Source: Axinella damicornis (Eukaryota; Porifera; Demospongiae; Axinellida; Axinellidae). Taken from it: 64,000 bases of DNA. Positions 21,960 through 32,794 of the stretch are shown piece after piece (within the stretch, counting starts at the first letter, position 1; each line of letters starts with the position of its first letter). Location: the NCBI GenBank assembly GCA_963931865.1, contig OZ007516.1:11480785-11544784 (forward strand). The letters run 5' to 3'. A model generated the notes under the pieces. That model was not told the DNA's origin, did no database searches, and saw only the letters and a program-made list of their open reading frames with translations. Both the position numbers and the translations under genes were made by a program.

Positions 21960-23030
21960 CGTCGAAGCCCCGTCGAGAAGATGGACAGCCACATCCTCCT
22001 AGCTCTATACAATTTCGAATCTGTTGGCTGATCTGTACCATGAATGCAAGGATTGCCCCAATTTCATGCATGTGGTTCCTCTAGAAGTACAAAAACTCCT
22101 GTGCAGTAGGCAGGTGTACTTGCTCCTACTTACCAGGCAGGGGTGTGTAGATGGGACTGGGCAGAGACTACAGGCTTCCATTGCAGTACTGCTGTTATTC
22201 TAGTGCCAGCTCCTTTGATAGTATGACTTCATGAGCTACAATTACTGCAATCACACAGAACATAAACCATCTTTTGCCACTCCTTCAACTAAAGGATAAT
22301 ATTATGATGTGTTTGAGTGCACGGTGTAGTTTTACGGCAATAAAGTTAGGAGCATGCCAATTATGTCCATTGCATAACATGTATTACGCGTCATAATGTA
22401 AAGATCGTGCAAATCAATAGCATCAAACATACCTAATAGTGGCAGTGACTGTGGCTATAATAAGTATCTCAACACAGTTACACTTACATCAGGCTCACTG
22501 GTTGCTCCCTGATGAGATCCATAGTGGCTCCCCCGTTCTGTTTCACGACTTATTAAATCCTCCCCCACTCCTCGGTGGTTCCATCCATCACTGGTGGCTG
22601 CCACTTTCGAGCCTACAGAGTGGAAAGCCACAATTACAAATGAAGCACACTTCCTAATTGAATAGAGTCATTACAAAGTAATGATTTTACCTAACAGAGC
22701 AATGATTTTATCTAAAAGAGGATACAAAATACCCCAACAGCTCCTGAAGAACTACAGTGAAAGATGCCGGACCTACGTACCAATGAAGGATCGCTAATGG
22801 GCACATTTCCATATTCATATTTGTTGAATGCCATTGCACAATTGGATACGGATCCGAGGCTGTGCTTTGCAGGTGCTCTGCATGTGCTCTGCATGTGCTG
22901 TGCTCTGCATATTTGTTTCTTACATGCCTAGCATAGCACTGGCAGTGCACTGCAGACTGTTTCAATGAAGCAGCTGTGATTGGAGAGTCCCAAAGATGCA
23001 ATGTGTGCTCCACACTCTGACAAGCACTCC
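21960..23030. other. No recognised gene
   Basis: ORF 22439-22657 and minus-strand frames lack motifs. AAGCACTCCTGCTGTGTCTT (about 23020-23045) recurs at 42465-42490, marking a dispersed repeat. Confidence 0.4.
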
Positions 23031-23034
23031 TGCT

Positions 23035-24890
23035 GTGTCTTGTTTGTGGTTGCATGTAAAACGCAGAACGTGGAATGGAACATGGAATGGAACGTGGAAC
23101 GGATGTAAAATGTCCTAATGAGTCCAATAAGCAAGTTAATTGAGGTGGGCGAGCGAGACAGTCGAGTCACGGTGACAATCATATCGCGAGAGAGAGCTCA
23201 GCCTAGGCGCCTGGCCACGTGAGACTACCGGCAGGTTGTATGCCCTGGATGTGAGAAGTTCACAGTAGACAACAGTAGCCCCTCAACACTCTCCATGACC
23301 ACCTAAATAGCCAGCATCCAGCTATCCAATTCACTGTTGAACAAGAGGTGGATGGAAGGATTCCCTTCCTGGACGTACTGGTAGAGAGAAAGGACACCTC
23401 AGTACGCACCTCAGTATTCCGGAAGAAAACCCACACTGACCGATATATAAACTTCAACTCACACCACCATCCGAGGATCCTGACCGGAGTGATCAAGTGC
23501 CTGAAGGACAGGGCAAACCGAATTTGCCACAAAAGCAAGAAGAAGCAAGAATTGAAACACCTGGAAAAGGTGTTCCGGGCCAACGGTTTTCCAGCATCCG
23601 CGGTGATGAAGTCCCTCCATCATGTACACCACCATACACCCCAGACAGCGACTGACGACAGCAAGAAGGTTCTATACCTCCCCTATGTGCGGGATATTAG
23701 TGAGAGGATACAACAGGTTTGCCGTCCCCTAGGCATCAGCACTGTCTTCAAGTCATCCAGCACACTGCGACAATCTCTGGTGAGAGTGAAGAACCGTATC
23801 CCCCCGGAAAAGAGAAAGGGTGTGGTGTACGAGATCCCATGCCAAGACTGTGAGCACGTATACATCGGGGAAACGGGGAGAACCCTGCAAAAGAGAGTGA
23901 CAGAGCACAGATCAGCTGTGAGGAGATTTGACAAGAACAATGGTATAGCAGTACATGCATGGAATGAGGAACATGCAGTGGACTGGGAGGCAGCCAGAGT
24001 CATATCTACGGCCCCACACTACTGGAATCGCAGAACAATTGAAGCCATTCACATCCAGCAACGCAGCCCGACGAACTTGGACTGTGGTCTTCACATCAAC
24101 CCCATCTGGAACCCAATCTTACCTGCATCATCTCTACCCCCAATGTCACCAACCCCAGACTAAACCCCACCCCTCTCCTTTTTTTCTCACCATCTCTTTT
24201 GATTTGCAATTTTCTGTTCTCATTTCCTGGAATTTCCAGATTTTTTATCCATGACATCATCTCCACATTCTTAAGCCTTGGTTGTGCTGTTTGGTTCAGT
24301 TTCCACTGAAGAAGATCTCCGGATCGAAACGTTTGGACTTACCATTAAAGTCTGTTGTCCTTGCTACGAATAAGCTCAATAAATCCTCTCGCAAGATGTT
24401 AGTTGACATGACTATGCTATCTGAGTGAAGCAGGGCTATATAATTACGGTCTTCAAGTGACGGGCCAACATAGTAGGTCTATAGCACTAGCACGGTACAC
24501 GTTCATACAGCTTACACTAGTGATGCTGCTCGTGCTTTAATATTCGTCAGGAGACAATAGCCCTGCTTCACTTCGCGGATCCTGGTCAACTGCATGATAA
24601 CTACACGAAATTCTCCATCCAGGCCCAGGGCATAACAACCTGTAGTGACGGATAGTCTCGCGTAGCCAGGTTGTCACTTGCGCGACGATTGTCATCAGCC
24701 ACCATCTCCCTTGGCTCGACTCTTCCACTGCCTATGCCGACTGCATGTGCAGGCTCGCTCACGCCAGCCCCAATTAATGCCCACCTTAATTAACACTCTT
24801 ATTGGACTTATTAGGACATTTTACATCCATTCCATGTTCCATTCCAGTCCATGTTCCGCATTTTACACGCAACCTTTGTTTGCAGCTGCT
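23035..24890. mobile_element. 1.85-kb element with long inverted repeats around a Penelope fragment
   Basis: Sequence at 23035-23250 is repeated inverted at about 24620-24890. Shared blocks in order include TGTAAAATGTCCTAAT, GTCCAATAA, TTAATTGAGGTGGGC, TGACAATCAT, GTGAGACTA and CAGGGCATA. Identity is higher at the outer 120 bp and patchy further in. Between the arms lies the Penelope-like C-terminus. Either a Penelope copy inserted into a foldback element, or this is an inverted duplication that captured it. Confidence 0.65.
23276..24163 (+). pseudogene. Penelope-like element, C-terminal RT and GIY-YIG endonuclease
   Basis: An open frame encodes the C-terminal part of a Penelope-like polyprotein. 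IPFLDVLVERK and FRKKTHTDRYINFNSHHHP are the last part of the reverse transcriptase and the linker. Then YEIPCQDCEHVYIGETGR (about 160 to 178 residues after the GTG at 23348) is the GIY-YIG endonuclease with its C-x-x-C pair, and RRTIEAIHIQ supplies the conserved glutamate. The linker and nuclease are intact, but the reverse-transcriptase catalytic aspartates are missing on the 5' side. The frame closes upstream at a TAG near 23272, so the copy is 5'-truncated as most Penelope copies are. The 3' UTR contains GAAGAAGATCTCCGGATCGA and AATAAA at 24379. Confidence 0.9.
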
Positions 24891-25163
24891 CGCACAAGAA
24901 TGCTGACTAAAGGAATAGTAGTAGGGCCGTGGAGAAAAGCTGGACCAGACCGGACAGACGGGAAATTAAACAGCAGTATCGACTTAGCGAAAAGACTACT
25001 TACACGCAGCTGCTGGTGGAGTTTCATAGCTTCAACAAGGGTAGCATCTGTATACCTCACTGCTGCATTTGTACTTAGAGTTGCATTTTAATATGTCAAG
25101 CATAAGCAGATTGTGGGCGAGTCTCACAGACATTAGAAGAACTAGTACTCAATGTACTCAGGA

Positions 25164-25423
25164 GACTCGCGGGGCCAGACCCACACGGAAAGGAGGGTCT
25201 GATCAAGTTGCAATGACACTCTTATTAGGGGTTTTGATGTTACGTAACCTCACTTAACTCTGCTCTTGCATTGCAAGGTGTGAACTCATTAGCTTGATTC
25301 CAAGAAGCCTTGATTGACCCCCCCCCCCCCCCCCAGATCAGGTATGCTGGGGTGTCAAAACAAATTGGTAATTGCAACTGGACCAGGCCCTCCATTCCAT
25401 GTGGGTCTGGTCTCACGAGACTA
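25164..25423. mobile_element. 260-bp MITE, 8-bp target duplication
   Basis: Inverted arms read GACTCGCGGGGCCAGACCCA, then GGAGGGTCTGATCAAGTTGCAAT (left) and the mirror ending CACGAGACTA (right), about 60 bp. Direct repeats ACTCAGGA flank it (25156-25163 and 25424-25431). The right end GAGACTA matches the family at 8461 and 27631; the left end has lost its first bases. It contains a run of 17 C (25318-25334). Confidence 0.7.
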
Positions 25424-25877
25424 ACTCAGGACAAGGATGGGGACAAACACTTTGCAGTTGACTTTTACCACATTTGAGCATACTGACATCTTCACTGTGG
25501 GAAATTTTAATGGTTACTTTCGTTCACTTGCTACTGGTGAAAGTGGCACACCCCCTGCAATGGATGTTTGGTAAAGTTGCACTCATGAACTCAAGACATT
25601 TCCCATGGTAGAATGAAAGAGGCCACGGACACAAACCTCACGGAGATGGCAGTTTCCTCTCAAGCAGCCCATACATTTGATCACCTTGATCCCACACCAA
25701 GTATGTAGCATACTGTCGTTTGAGTTCCACGCAGGAGCAGCTTGAGGTTTCACACAAACAACTACCAAATGTGATGACTACAATATCACCTAGCGTAGCT
25801 ATAGCTATCACCTGACAGACACACTGGTAGACTTCACTCTGCTCTATACTTTACATCACCATAGCCTTCTCTGTACA
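25424..25877. other. No recognised feature
   Basis: Unique sequence up to the T-run of the minus-strand LINE. Confidence 0.35.
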
Positions 25878-27566
25878 TTTTTTTTTTTTTTTTTTTTCTT
25901 TACGGAAATTTTAATGCAAGAGCATAAGGGTTGGACGGTAGCACAAACGGCTAATTTGGGAGTCCTCCCCACAACGAAAAGGAGACATACAGCAAATTAA
26001 AGCAAGTGAGCAGGCTAGGTAACTTTGTACAATAAATAGTGTAAAAGATTTGTACAATAGGGGGAAAAGTATATTGATGATAATGATAGATAAAATACAA
26101 AAGCACACAGCAAGCAGGTAAACAGGCATGAAGGAACAACTAGCGTACAGGATTTACAGACAAAAAAAGTTATGTATATAATGATATACATGATCAAAAA
26201 CAAAAGAGAAAACAACTAAAAAGGCAGACACCTTGAAGCAAAGTGCTGCTTGAGTCTAGATTTGAAAGAAGAGGGAGAGGAGCTATTTACAATGACAGAA
26301 GAAAGGGAGTTCCAGAGGGGAATAATGTCAATAAAGAATGATGATTTATGGGCAACGGTCCTGACAAAGGGAGTGAGAAGGGCTCTGTTGTGGTGAAGAC
26401 GAGGGGAGGGATGGGGGTGGGGGGTAAAGGTAGTGGCAGGAATGCACGATTGATGGCTTAAAATGGTATAGCACACCTTCAGCTTTTGGAGCTTGCGGCG
26501 GGTCCTTAGGGTCTGCCACCCGAGGTTTGACAGAAGGGTCTCATAGTCGTATCTCCAGTGTTTGGTGACAACACGGCAGGCATATTTTTGGACAGACTCC
26601 AGGGAAGAGACCAAGGTGGAGAGATGGGGGTCCCAGACAGAGGAACAGTAGTCCAGTTTGGGGAGGACGGCAGTGCGGAAGATGTGTGAACGGGCCTGGG
26701 GAGTGGCATTAGCGAACTTCCGATAGATAAGGCTAAGTTGGCGCCTAGTGGCCTTACTGATGTTATTGACGTGTTCGGACCAAGACAGTTTGGATGTGAT
26801 GGTAACACCCAGATACTTGACGGACGAGACTACAGGGATGGGGTTTCTGTCGACACAGAGGTGAAGAGGGATGGGGTGGGTTGAGCGGGTGATTGGTAGG
26901 ACATTTGATTTGGCTGAGTTCAGAGTAAGTCCGTGGTCTTTGGCCCACTGATGGACCAGGTTGATGTTGTCTTGCAGTGTGTGGACATCACGGGTGTTAT
27001 TGAGCGGCATGAACAACACAATGTCGTCGGCATACAGGTAGAGTTTGGCATTGGACAAGAGGGGGACCTTGGAGATGGAATCCATAAAAATAATGAAGAG
27101 CAAAGGCCCTAGGATGGAGCCTTGGGGTACTCCAGATGTGACTGAGGTGGGAGAGGAAGAGGAACCGTCAAGGACCACTCTCTGTAGTCTACCTGAGAGG
27201 TAGTTGGAGAACCAGGATAGGAGGGGGCCAGAGATTCCGAACTTGGCCAGAGAGTCGAGAATTTGGCTGTGGGGTACGGAGTCAAACGCCTTTTTAACGT
27301 CAAGGAAGACGACTCCGATCTGGCGGTTTGAAGAGAGGAGTTGGTGCCAGTCGTTGATGATGGTCAGGAGGGCTTCCTGGGTTGAGGAACCCGCTCTGAA
27401 GCCAAACTGTTGGTCGGAGAGCAGAGAATTTGTGGAAAGGTACTTGGAGACTCGGTTGTGCACAATTCGCTCGAGGACCTTAGAGACCAGGGATAGTAGC
27501 GATATGGGGCGGTAGTTTGAAACTAGAGTAGGGTTACCAGATTTGAGGATGGGGGTGACGTTTGAC
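25878..27566 (-). mobile_element. 5'-truncated LINE copy with poly(A) tail
   Basis: Read on the minus strand, the reverse-transcriptase frame starts at the truncation near 27566, ends at 26216, and is followed by about 300 bp of 3' UTR and 20 A (20 T at 25878-25897 on plus). Endonuclease domain and 5' part are missing, as expected of incomplete reverse transcription. No target duplication was recognised. Confidence 0.85.
26216..27560 (-). CDS. Non-LTR reverse transcriptase (CR1/Jockey type), 5'-truncated
   Basis: The frame is uninterrupted from the truncation point; NYRPISLLSLVSKVLERIVH precedes the GTG/ATG-type start shown at 27463. From there, residues 53-61 FLDVKKAFD carry the first catalytic aspartate, residues 111-120 GVPQGSILGP form the template-binding motif, and residues 144-147 YADD are the catalytic pair. 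KYLGVTI and the LDYCSSVWDP thumb segment follow. 415 residues remain of a protein usually over 900. The missing part is the APE endonuclease and the start of the RT. The reading frame is intact, so the insertion is fairly young, but it has no promoter. Confidence 0.9.
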
Positions 27567-27630
27567 GTTCCATGTATTTCAGTTTAACATTGAATTGACT
27601 GACCCAGTCCCTAACATGCCTGCATGAGGA

Positions 27631-28692
27631 TAGTCTCGTTCCCAGATACCCCTACGAAAAATCCAACACCTAGGTATGACAACACTGTGTTCAAGAGGAA
27701 TTCAATTGGTTACACAATCATAGCCTCGTACCCAGGCCCTCACGCGGAACGCGGAAGAGGGCCTTGGCAAAATTCCCATATGTGCACAGTCAGCATAACT
27801 GCGTAATCGATTACATTCCTTACTTGGATACATTCGAAATCACGCGGAAGGTAGCTGTTGGCGATGGCTAAGTAGCAAGTCCTTGCCAAGGAGCGACCAG
27901 AGGTGAGTCTTGAAGGCTAGAACAGCGGTTTTATCAAACGGCTACACTTTTCACGGGATGAAGAATGTAATTACTATGCAGTAATTGGCAATGGACGAAC
28001 GTGATTCGCCTACCTGAAATCAAGACTGCTGAGCTCAGCACATACGGGAATTTTGCCAAGTGTCACCAGGCCCTCTTCTGCGTTCCGCGTGAGGGCCTGG
28101 GTACGAGGCTAACACAATCACATGTGAATGCTTACACTGGTGGCGATAATTGGAGGTGTGCGATAATTGGAGGTGTGCGCATGTACACCTGAATGTTTAC
28201 ACCAGTAGTGATAATTGGAGGTGGTGATAATTGGAGGTGTGCACATGTACAGTAATCCCAAATTAAATTCCCAGCCAAATTTTCCAGCCACTCCAAAACT
28301 AGCTAAAGACTAGCTTGAACATGTCAGACATTGGATCAAGCCGTTTCTATGCTTTGGCGTGTGGCAGTGAGGCACTAGCCCGCAAGTGGAGAGCTGCACA
28401 GTACCAACCGTCGAAAGCTTTTGCCATACGGTAGCTAGCATCGCTGGTAAGCACATAAATATAGAAATGAAAGTTACTACTGCCCCTCTACCTTACAGCC
28501 TTGTCAGCTGATGCCATGACGGTCATACTTGAACCTAATCAATGAGTTTGCACATCCGCGATTGAACGTGACGTATCTGATTTCTGCAACATGATTGGTG
28601 CGGGTGTGTACAGCCTGCATGGACACGGTGTTGCCATACGTGTCGCCAGATCTTTTCTCGATTTTTCCGAGGGGGGTCTGGGAATGAGACTA
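27631..28692. mobile_element. 1,062-bp MITE containing a nested MITE
   Basis: Ends TAGTCTCGTTCCCAGA (27631) and TCTGGGAATGAGACTA (to 28692) are inverted repeats that continue as TACGAAAAATC against GATTTTTCCGA. Flanks GCATGAGGA (27622-27630) and GCACAAGGA (28693-28701) match at 7 of 9, an aged 9-bp duplication. The 391-bp element at 27721 lies inside, so this one is older. The interior has several GATAATTGGAGGTG repeats (28137-28250) and no gene. Confidence 0.75.
27721..28111. mobile_element. 391-bp MITE with perfect 9-bp target duplication
   Basis: Terminal repeats of about 65 bp begin TAGCCTCGTACCCAGGCCCT and contain CACGCGGAACGCGGAAGAGG. Exact repeats ACACAATCA flank it (27712-27720 and 28112-28120). 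It is nested in the 27631-28692 element, and its intact flanks show it is younger. Confidence 0.9.
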
Positions 28693-28701
28693 GCACAAGG
28701 A

Positions 28702-31700
28702 TAGACTGCTTGCATTCACTCGGCTCAGCTCTTTGACTAACCGCTATGCATCAGCCATTGGCATAACTACGTATCAGCTAAGTTATAAAACTCACAATTG
28801 GGCCCTGTTGTCCACCTTCATCCTTTTCTACCTACAAGTAAGGGAAGTTGAGACGTACAGTGAACACACAGGTAGCCACGTGCAAATTATGGAGGTGATT
28901 TTAATACTCACCAGACAAGCTTTTAGAGGAAGCTTGTGTAATTATGCAATAATGACGCGCGGTTGGCGATTTTTGCTCTGTGGTTTGTGGTTCTGTCTTG
29001 TGGTTTTCCGGGTTTCCCACGCCTGTGAATGTAATCCTGATGACAACTCCGAGCTCCTGTTCGCCCCAAGGCAACTTGCCGTTCGATCTCCTGCAGTTTT
29101 GTGTGTCTGGAAGGGGAGTTCACACCTCCGTCCATGGACTCGTCGTCGTTACTCTGTCTGTCTACCGAACAGCTATTGGTTGGTACTGCTAGCGGGAGAC
29201 GTCGAGAGCAACCCTGGACCTACGACATATCCATGTACTGTGTGCAATAAAGCGGTGAGGAACAACCAGCGAGGAATCTTCTGCTCTACGTGTGAAAAGT
29301 GGACTCACGCAAGTTGTTGTGGTGTTTCCCCTGCTGAGTATCGAAGGTTAGGTGAGCATGAGGATGATTCCTGGTTCTGTGCTGGCTGCATGATGGCTGA
29401 ACTACCTTTTTTCAACACATCTGTCAATGTCTGTGATGAAGCGGAGTGTGCATTGTTTGGAAATCAGCAGATAGAAAGGGAGACTGAGCATGTTGAACAC
29501 TCAAGGCAGAATGAGAGAAATTTGGTAGTCAGCCACCTGAATATTAGAAGCCTTTTACCCAAGCATGATGAGTTGCAAGTGTTCCTGGAGAGCTATACTA
29601 AGGCATCTGTGTTTGGTTTGAGCGAATCCTGGCTTGATGAAGACGTGTTGGATGCAGAGTTGGTGGTTGCAGGGTTTACGATGTATAGGAAGGACCGAAA
29701 CAGAAAAGGGGGTGGTATACTGGTGTATGTATCTGAAGATGTTAGGAGTGTTAGAAGGTGGGATCTCGAGGATGAGGACATTGAGGCTGTGTGGATTGAA
29801 GTGAAGATGAGGAAAAGGCGGGTCCTTGTATGCAATTTGTATAGACCACCTGGTGCTCCAATAGCATGGATGGACAGCCTTGCAGCAATGGTTGAGACGG
29901 CAGTTCAGGAGAGGATGCCTATCATTATGATGGGAGACTTTAACTGCAATATGCTTTGTCCTGATTCGAAAGCGGTCAGATTGGCAATGGTCATGTCAGA
30001 GTATGGACTTGTGCAGATGATAAATGGTCCCACTAGAGTGACTGAAAGCTCTGAGACACAGATTGACCTCTTGTTCACAACAGACCAGGACTTAATCGAT
30101 CGAGTTGGGTGTGAGGAGCCTTCACTGAGTGACCACAGCTTAATATTTGGTGTACTGGCCGGTGAGGTGATCAAAAAGAGGCACACCCTACGGATGGTCA
30201 GGAGTTTTCGGGGTTGTGATCTTGATAGATTAGTGGAGGACCTGAGCACGGCACCATGGCATGTGATGGACACTCTGGAAGACATGGACAGTCAGTGGGA
30301 ATATTGGAAGCAGCTGTTTGGTGAGATTGTTGATTCGCACATTGTACTCAAGAAAGCGAGGGTGAAGAGGAAGTCTCTTCCTTGGATCACCCAGGAAATT
30401 CGTGCAATGATGAGGGCAAGGAGTTACTACTGTACTAAAGCCAAGAGAAGTAAGAAGGTGGAGGACTGGGAGCAGTACAAGAGGCTGAGAAACCGGGTAA
30501 CACAAACACTGAAGAAGGAGAAGTTGTGTTACTTTGAGGGGCTTATGGAGCAGTCAGCTAAGAATCCAAAGAAGGCATGGAAGGAGGTTAATAGGCTGTT
30601 GGGGTGCAAATACAAGTGTGGAATTGATTCCCTGCGAGTGGAGGAAAAGATGCTCACAGATCAGCAGGACATTGCGGAAGAATTTGGCAGATATTTTGCA
30701 TCGATAGTCGGAGTATTGGGTGAAGGTGATGGATGTATCAATGCAAGTGGGCAGTTGCTAGCATGTGAGTCAGAGTTTGTGTTTAGCAGAATTGAGGAGG
30801 AGGATGTGTTGAAATTGCTATGTAGTCAGGACCCCAACAAGGCCATAGGGGTGGACAAGATATGTGCCAAACTTCTGCGGACCACTGGACCAGGAATCAG
30901 CCATAGCCTGACATCTCTATTTAATGCTAGTTTGAAGTGTGGAAAGCTGCCAAATGAGTGGAAGTCGGCACGTATAACTCCTGTACCGAAGGGGGGTGAC
31001 AATGAGAAGGTTGGAAATTTTAGACCTGTGTCGGTGCTGCCAGTAGTCGTGAAGGTCTTTGAGAGGCTAGTCCACCAGCAGCTATATACATACCTTCAAG
31101 AAAACGATCTTTTGCACTCGGCCCAGTTTGGATTCAGGCCTGGCCATTCCACTCAGGATGCCTTGGTGAGTCTAGTGGATGAGTGGAGGGAAGCACTGGA
31201 CAAGGACATGCTTGTAGGGTCTGTCTTCTTAGACTTCAGTAAAGCGTTTGACATGGTGGATCACTCCATATTGTTGCAGAAACTCTCTTGGTATGGTGTG
31301 AGAGGTGGAGAGCTGAAGTGGTTTGAAGGATATTTGGAGGGGAGAAGGCAAAGGGTGTGTGTAGGTGACGCTACTTCGGAATGGGCTGACATAAGGAGAG
31401 GAGTGCCGCAAGGGTCAATTCTCGGTCCGTTACTCTTCATTTTGTATGCTAATGACCTGACTCGAACTATACATCAGAGTAAGGTGAAGCAATATGCCGA
31501 CGACACCACCATGTCATTAGTGAGCAGTGATGCAAGTCGGTTGGAGGAAGGTTTGGTGGATGATCTTGAGGGTGTGGCTAGGTGGGTGGAAGCAAACAAA
31601 TTGCAGTTGAATGTAAAGAAAACCAAGTTGTTGCTGTTGAGTAGGAAGCGGAGAGCACGTGAGTTGGAGAATGTTGAGGTACAAATTGATGGGCAGAAAA

Positions 31701-32582
31701 TAGAGAGGAGCAAGACTGTGAAGTGTCTGGGAGTGTTACTGGACGATGGGCTAACGTGGAAGGATCAGGTTCAAAGTGTGCGGAAGCGGTGTTTTGTTGG
31801 ACTGGCTAAGTTGAGGAGGCTGAAGGATGTGCTGCCACCTGATACGAAGAAGAAAATCTACAACGCCACTGTACTGCCACACTTAGATTATTGTTCTGTA
31901 ATGTGGCAGGAGTGTACACAAGACATGAGGAAGCGGCTAGAGAGGGTTCAGAACTATGGGATGCGCATCATCCTCTCCCAGCCACCCAGAACTCCAAGCA
32001 AGGGGTTAAGGCAAAAGATGAACTGGATGACTCTGGAGAAAAGAAGGGAAATGAGTCGGCTGACACTAGTTCGGAGGTGTGTGCTGAACATTGCTCCGCA
32101 GTGCTTGAGTGGAAGACTGAAGACCAATGCTGAGATTGGGAGACGGGTGACACGGGGTCATGATAACTGTAAACTTTATGTACCCCAAGTTAAGACGGAG
32201 TGGGGGCATAAGTCTTTCACATTCAAGGGGATACAGGAGTGGAACAGCCTTCCACCCGAGATTAGGACCCTGAGATCGTCTACAGCATTCAGAACAAAAC
32301 TTCGGACTTACATGTTTAATAGATAATGATAAGTTGAGGTTTTGTAATCTTTGTAGGCAATTTGTGTGGTGTACTGTATTATGTGTTTTGATTTTGTACT
32401 TAATTGTGTGTATGTGCAGGACTGTATGTGTTTTGATTTTGTACTTAATTTTGTAATTTTTGTAGACGATTGAGCTGTTATTGTGTGTACTGTATGTGCA
32501 GGACTCCCTGGAGGACCAGCCAGGTGGCTGAAGGGACATTTCCTGTCTAAAATTAAAATTTATCTATCTATCTATCTATCTA
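28702..32582 (+). mobile_element. Full-length-looking LINE (CR1/L2 type)
   Basis: The unit consists of a short 5' region, one long ORF, about 230 bp of 3' UTR and a (TATC)n tail (32560-32582). A microsatellite tail instead of poly(A) is usual for CR1/L2-type LINEs. The 5' end abuts the MITE flank at 28701. A related 3' tail fragment (ACATTTCTGTTCAAATTAAA then ATCTATC) is at 62.15-62.23 kb. Confidence 0.85.
28952..32326 (+). CDS. LINE polyprotein: signal-like leader, 2A motif, PHD-like finger, APE endonuclease, reverse transcriptase
   Basis: The frame is open from 28733. The ATG at 28952 is preferred because it starts MTRGWRFLLCGLWFCLVVFR, a typical cleavable signal peptide (an in-frame ATG at 28889 is possible). 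This gives 1,124 residues. Residues 82-90, GDVESNPGP, are a canonical 2A motif that makes ribosomes release and restart, splitting an 89-residue leader from the enzyme. Residues about 93-147 form a C4HC3 PHD-like finger (YPCTVC, FCSTCEKWTH, WFCAGC). The APE endonuclease follows (HLNIRSL, SESWLDE, GDFN at about 328, LSDHS), then the reverse transcriptase (FLDFSKAFD, RRGVPQGSILGP, YADD at about 848, KCLGVLL, thumb LDYCSVMW). All catalytic residues are present with no stop, so this copy could be competent. Confidence 0.95.
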   Translation: MTRGWRFLLCGLWFCLVVFRVSHACECNPDDNSELLFAPRQLAVRSPAVLCVWKGSSHLRPWTRRRYSVCLPNSYWLVLLAGDVESNPGPTTYPCTVCNKAVRNNQRGIFCSTCEKWTHASCCGVSPAEYRRLGEHEDDSWFCAGCMMAELPFFNTSVNVCDEAECALFGNQQIERETEHVEHSRQNERNLVVSHLNIRSLLPKHDELQVFLESYTKASVFGLSESWLDEDVLDAELVVAGFTMYRKDRNRKGGGILVYVSEDVRSVRRWDLEDEDIEAVWIEVKMRKRRVLVCNLYRPPGAPIAWMDSLAAMVETAVQERMPIIMMGDFNCNMLCPDSKAVRLAMVMSEYGLVQMINGPTRVTESSETQIDLLFTTDQDLIDRVGCEEPSLSDHSLIFGVLAGEVIKKRHTLRMVRSFRGCDLDRLVEDLSTAPWHVMDTLEDMDSQWEYWKQLFGEIVDSHIVLKKARVKRKSLPWITQEIRAMMRARSYYCTKAKRSKKVEDWEQYKRLRNRVTQTLKKEKLCYFEGLMEQSAKNPKKAWKEVNRLLGCKYKCGIDSLRVEEKMLTDQQDIAEEFGRYFASIVGVLGEGDGCINASGQLLACESEFVFSRIEEEDVLKLLCSQDPNKAIGVDKICAKLLRTTGPGISHSLTSLFNASLKCGKLPNEWKSARITPVPKGGDNEKVGNFRPVSVLPVVVKVFERLVHQQLYTYLQENDLLHSAQFGFRPGHSTQDALVSLVDEWREALDKDMLVGSVFLDFSKAFDMVDHSILLQKLSWYGVRGGELKWFEGYLEGRRQRVCVGDATSEWADIRRGVPQGSILGPLLFILYANDLTRTIHQSKVKQYADDTTMSLVSSDASRLEEGLVDDLEGVARWVEANKLQLNVKKTKLLLLSRKRRARELENVEVQIDGQKIERSKTVKCLGVLLDDGLTWKDQVQSVRKRCFVGLAKLRRLKDVLPPDTKKKIYNATVLPHLDYCSVMWQECTQDMRKRLERVQNYGMRIILSQPPRTPSKGLRQKMNWMTLEKRREMSRLTLVRRCVLNIAPQCLSGRLKTNAEIGRRVTRGHDNCKLYVPQVKTEWGHKSFTFKGIQEWNSLPPEIRTLRSSTAFRTKLRTYMFNR

Positions 32583-32742
32583 ACACCATAGCACAAACTT
32601 TGAGAAGCCAGAACCATCGTTTACTTGTAGCCTCGCGCGGGACCTATATAGATAGCTACTAGTTCACTCTCGCGTGGCCAGATCTTGGGTACTGATTCCT
32701 TGCGCACTAATGAGGCCCGCCCACGCCAATCAGAGCGCAGCG

Positions 32743-32794
32743 TAGTCTCGTTCCCAGACCCTCCCGAAACGCGGAGGGTCTGGGCACGAGACTA
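32743..32794. mobile_element. 52-bp palindromic MITE with perfect 9-bp target duplication
   Basis: TAGTCTCGTTCCCAGACCCT and its mirror GGGTCTGGGCACGAGACTA are separated by only about 8 bp. Exact repeats AGCGCAGCG flank it (32734-32742 and 32795-32803). It has the same termini and duplication length as the 391-1,062-bp elements, so little more than the ends is needed for movement. Confidence 0.9.

Noticed and set aside
22439..22657. 72-codon ORF with hydrophobic start
   Set aside because: Starts from a chance GTG/ATG context, no family, no supporting signals.
25318..25334. Run of 17 C as the tail of a retroelement
   Set aside because: It lies inside a MITE bounded by target duplications, not at the end of a retroelement.
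28733..28951. LINE ORF start at 28733
   Set aside because: The first codon is TTG; the ATG at 28952 starts a clear signal-like sequence and gives a sensible leader length.
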